From Lachnospiraceae bacterium (lineage in GTDB: Bacteria > Bacillota > Clostridia > Lachnospirales > Lachnospiraceae): DNA of 6,306 nt. This document shows, one piece after another, positions 5,021 to 6,306 of this stretch. Numbering within the stretch: the first letter of the stretch is position 1; each line of letters opens with the position of its first letter. Under the pieces are notes generated by a model. That model saw only the letters and a program-made list of their open reading frames with translations, did not search any database and had not been told where the DNA came from. The DNA lies in NCBI GenBank assembly GCA_017437205.1, contig JAFSBP010000052.1:1-6306 (forward strand), in the 5' to 3' direction. The translations under genes were made by a program, and so were the position numbers.

Positions 5021-6121
5021 ATGGCACAATTATTTGGTAACTTCGCCAATCTAGAGATTGGCCATGTCGTGATGTGGATCATTGGCGGCATTCTGATCTA
5101 CCTGGCAATCAAGAAGGAGATGGAGCCTTCTCTGCTGCTTCCCATGGGCTTCGGCGCGATTTTGACCAACCTGCCCCTGTCCGGTGCTGTCACCGAGGAG
5201 GGTGCTCTGACCGTACTGTTTAACGCAGGTATCGCAAACGAGTTGTTCCCTCTGATCCTGTTCATCGGTATTGGTGCGATGATCGACTTTACCCCCCTGC
5301 TCTCCAACCCGAAGCTGATGATTTTCGGTGCTGCAGCGCAGTTCGGTATCTTCTTCACCCTTGGTCTGGCGATCCTGTTCGGCTTTGAGCTGAAAGACGC
5401 AGCTTCCATCGCAATCATCGGTGCGGCAGACGGTCCCACCTCCATTTTCGTGGCAAATACCTTTGGTTCCAACTATCTCGGCGCGATCATGGTCGTTGCC
5501 TACTCTTACATGGCGCTGGTACCCATTATCCAGCCCCCCGTTATCAAGCTGTGTACGACGAAGAAGGAACGTAAGATTCGCATGGCTTACGCAGCTAAGC
5601 CCGTGTCTAAGATGACGCTGATCCTGTTCCCTATCGCGATCACCATCATTGCAGGTCTGTTTGCACCTGAGAGTGTTGCACTGGTCGGATTCCTGATGTT
5701 CGGTAACCTGATCCGTGTCTGCGGCGTTCTGGACAGCCTTTCCGAGACCGCTCAGAAGGCTTTGGCAAACCTGGTTACCATCTTCCTCGGTATCACTGTT
5801 GCCAGCCAGATGAAGCATGAGTCTTTCCTTGACCCCAACACCTTGATGATCATGGCTCTCGGTCTGTTCGCCTTCATCTTCGACACCGTAGGCGGTGTAA
5901 TGATCGCAAAGCTTTACAACCTGTTCGCAAAGAACAAGATCAACCCGATGGTAGGTGCATGTGGTATCTCCGCATTCCCCATGTCCGCACGTATCGTTAA
6001 CAAGATGGGACTTCAGGAGGACAACCAGAACTTCCTGCTGCCTCACGCAATCGGTGTAAATGTATCCGGTCAGATCGCTTCCGTTATCGCAGGCGGACTG
6101 ATTCTGTCCCTGTTTAAGTAA
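5021..6121 (+). CDS. oadB: Na+-translocating decarboxylase beta subunit (OadB/GcdB/MmdB family)
   Basis: A 366-residue polytopic membrane protein. In this family the beta subunit decarboxylates carboxybiotin delivered by the biotin carrier and exports Na+. The N-terminus (GHVVMWIIGGILIYLAIKK) and the GFGAIL stretch are typical. Asp137 in GAADGPT matches the essential Na+-site aspartate (Asp203 in the Klebsiella OadB numbering I recall). Tyr163 in YSYMALVP, Asn308 in INPMVG and Ser317 in GISAFPMSAR match the other Na+-site residues with near-identical spacing. Hydrophobic segments run through to residue 364, ending SLFK. The length fits GcdB/MmdB (about 370) better than Klebsiella-type OadB (about 430), so glutaconyl-CoA or methylmalonyl-CoA are possible substrates as well as oxaloacetate. 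AAGGAG lies 6 nt before the ATG. Codon choice is strongly biased (CTG, ATC, AAG, GGT), suggesting high expression. The alpha and biotin-carrier subunits are not in the window. Confidence 0.94.
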   Translation: MAQLFGNFANLEIGHVVMWIIGGILIYLAIKKEMEPSLLLPMGFGAILTNLPLSGAVTEEGALTVLFNAGIANELFPLILFIGIGAMIDFTPLLSNPKLMIFGAAAQFGIFFTLGLAILFGFELKDAASIAIIGAADGPTSIFVANTFGSNYLGAIMVVAYSYMALVPIIQPPVIKLCTTKKERKIRMAYAAKPVSKMTLILFPIAITIIAGLFAPESVALVGFLMFGNLIRVCGVLDSLSETAQKALANLVTIFLGITVASQMKHESFLDPNTLMIMALGLFAFIFDTVGGVMIAKLYNLFAKNKINPMVGACGISAFPMSARIVNKMGLQEDNQNFLLPHAIGVNVSGQIASVIAGGLILSLFK

Positions 6122-6139
6122 TGCTCGGAGGTAAATAAA

Positions 6140-6274
6140 ATGGCAGAAAGATTAGAATTATTGTTAGAGCTTCTACCCAAGATTGGTTTTGGCTGGCTGG
6201 GTATCTTTATCGTAACGATCATTATCATCGCACTTCTCTGGGTACTTGAGAAGGTGACACAGAAGAAGAACTAA
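6140..6274 (+). CDS. 44-residue single-span membrane protein, probable minimal gamma/delta (OadG-like) subunit
   Basis: An ATG at 6140 preceded by GGAGG with an 8-nt spacer opens a 44-codon frame ending in TAA, 18 bp after the oadB stop. The protein has a short amphipathic N-terminus (MAERLELLLELLPK), one membrane span at about residues 16-35 (GFGWLGIFIVTIIIIALLW) and a basic end (EKVTQKKN). The GxxxGIFIV start of the span and the LEKV after it resemble the N-terminal anchor of OadG/MmdD/GcdD subunits, which hold the decarboxylase complex together. Those proteins are usually 80-115 residues with a long cytoplasmic tail that is absent here; the small MmdE subunit of methylmalonyl-CoA decarboxylase is another analogue. 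Position and a good ribosome binding site make it a real gene; the assignment to the complex is inferred. Confidence 0.72.
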   Translation: MAERLELLLELLPKIGFGWLGIFIVTIIIIALLWVLEKVTQKKN

Positions 6275-6298
6275 TTGAGTCTTAAAGATGTTAAGAGT

Positions 6299-6306
6299 GG
6301 GGGGGG
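6299..6306. other. Run of eight G at the right edge
   Basis: The window ends in eight consecutive G. This may be a genuine homopolymer where assembly stopped, or a sequencing artefact at a contig end. Treat the last bases as unreliable; no gene starts in 6275-6306. Confidence 0.6.

Noticed and set aside
5051..6046. A 331-codon open frame antisense to oadB
   Set aside because: It is rich in Gln, Asp and His with no recognisable domain, lies wholly inside a well-supported gene, and is explained by that gene's strong codon bias, which removes stops from the complementary frame.
6281..6295. CTTAA-AGATG-TTAAG as a terminator after the microprotein gene
   Set aside because: Five weak pairs and no following T tract; the sequence then runs into G residues.

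Overview
The window looks like a chromosomal fragment of an anaerobic Gram-positive Clostridia species, most likely Lachnospiraceae or a close relative. The evidence is strong AGGAGG-type ribosome binding sites, use of TTG and GTG starts, moderate GC, a biotin/Na+-type decarboxylase beta subunit, and a Gld-type ABC exporter of the kind common in gut Firmicutes. The taxon is inferred from gene content and style; no marker gene is present. Both ends appear cut: the gene at the left edge has no stop, and the right edge ends in a run of eight G, so this may be a whole short contig.

Layout. Bases 1-4771 are all transcribed leftward (minus strand). Read in that direction the order is a YjjG-type HAD phosphatase (4771-4082), a galactokinase-family GHMP kinase (4050-2845), a bidirectionally paired hairpin that is a better terminator on the minus strand (2783-2711), and then a three-gene ABC export operon: ATPase (2682-1726), ABC-2 permease (1729-863) and a GldG-like membrane-anchored extracytoplasmic protein (866 to beyond base 1). 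The three ABC genes are joined by two ATGA stop/start overlaps, so they are almost certainly one translationally coupled unit. The ATPase starts at TTG and the HAD gene at GTG; in-frame stops just upstream of each support these starts.

Bases 4772-5020 form a divergent control region. It holds a weak leftward promoter candidate, a very good rightward promoter (TTGACA, 17 bp, GATAAT), two pairs of short direct repeats with 10- and 11-bp periods on and next to that promoter, a gapped inverted repeat, and a 5' leader that can fold into two hairpins.

Bases 5021-6274 are transcribed rightward. They encode a Na+-translocating decarboxylase beta subunit (OadB/GcdB/MmdB family, Na+-site residues intact) followed after 18 bp by a 44-residue single-span membrane protein that looks like a minimal gamma/delta (OadG-type) subunit. 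The carboxyltransferase and biotin-carrier subunits are not in the window and may lie past the right edge. Together these two genes would form the membrane part of a pump that couples decarboxylation of oxaloacetate, methylmalonyl-CoA or glutaconyl-CoA to Na+ export; the substrate cannot be told from this window.

I saw no CRISPR array, tRNA, rRNA, insertion sequence or toxin-antitoxin pair. The least explained items are the microprotein, the oadB promoter/leader architecture, and the odd terminator between galK and the ABC operon.
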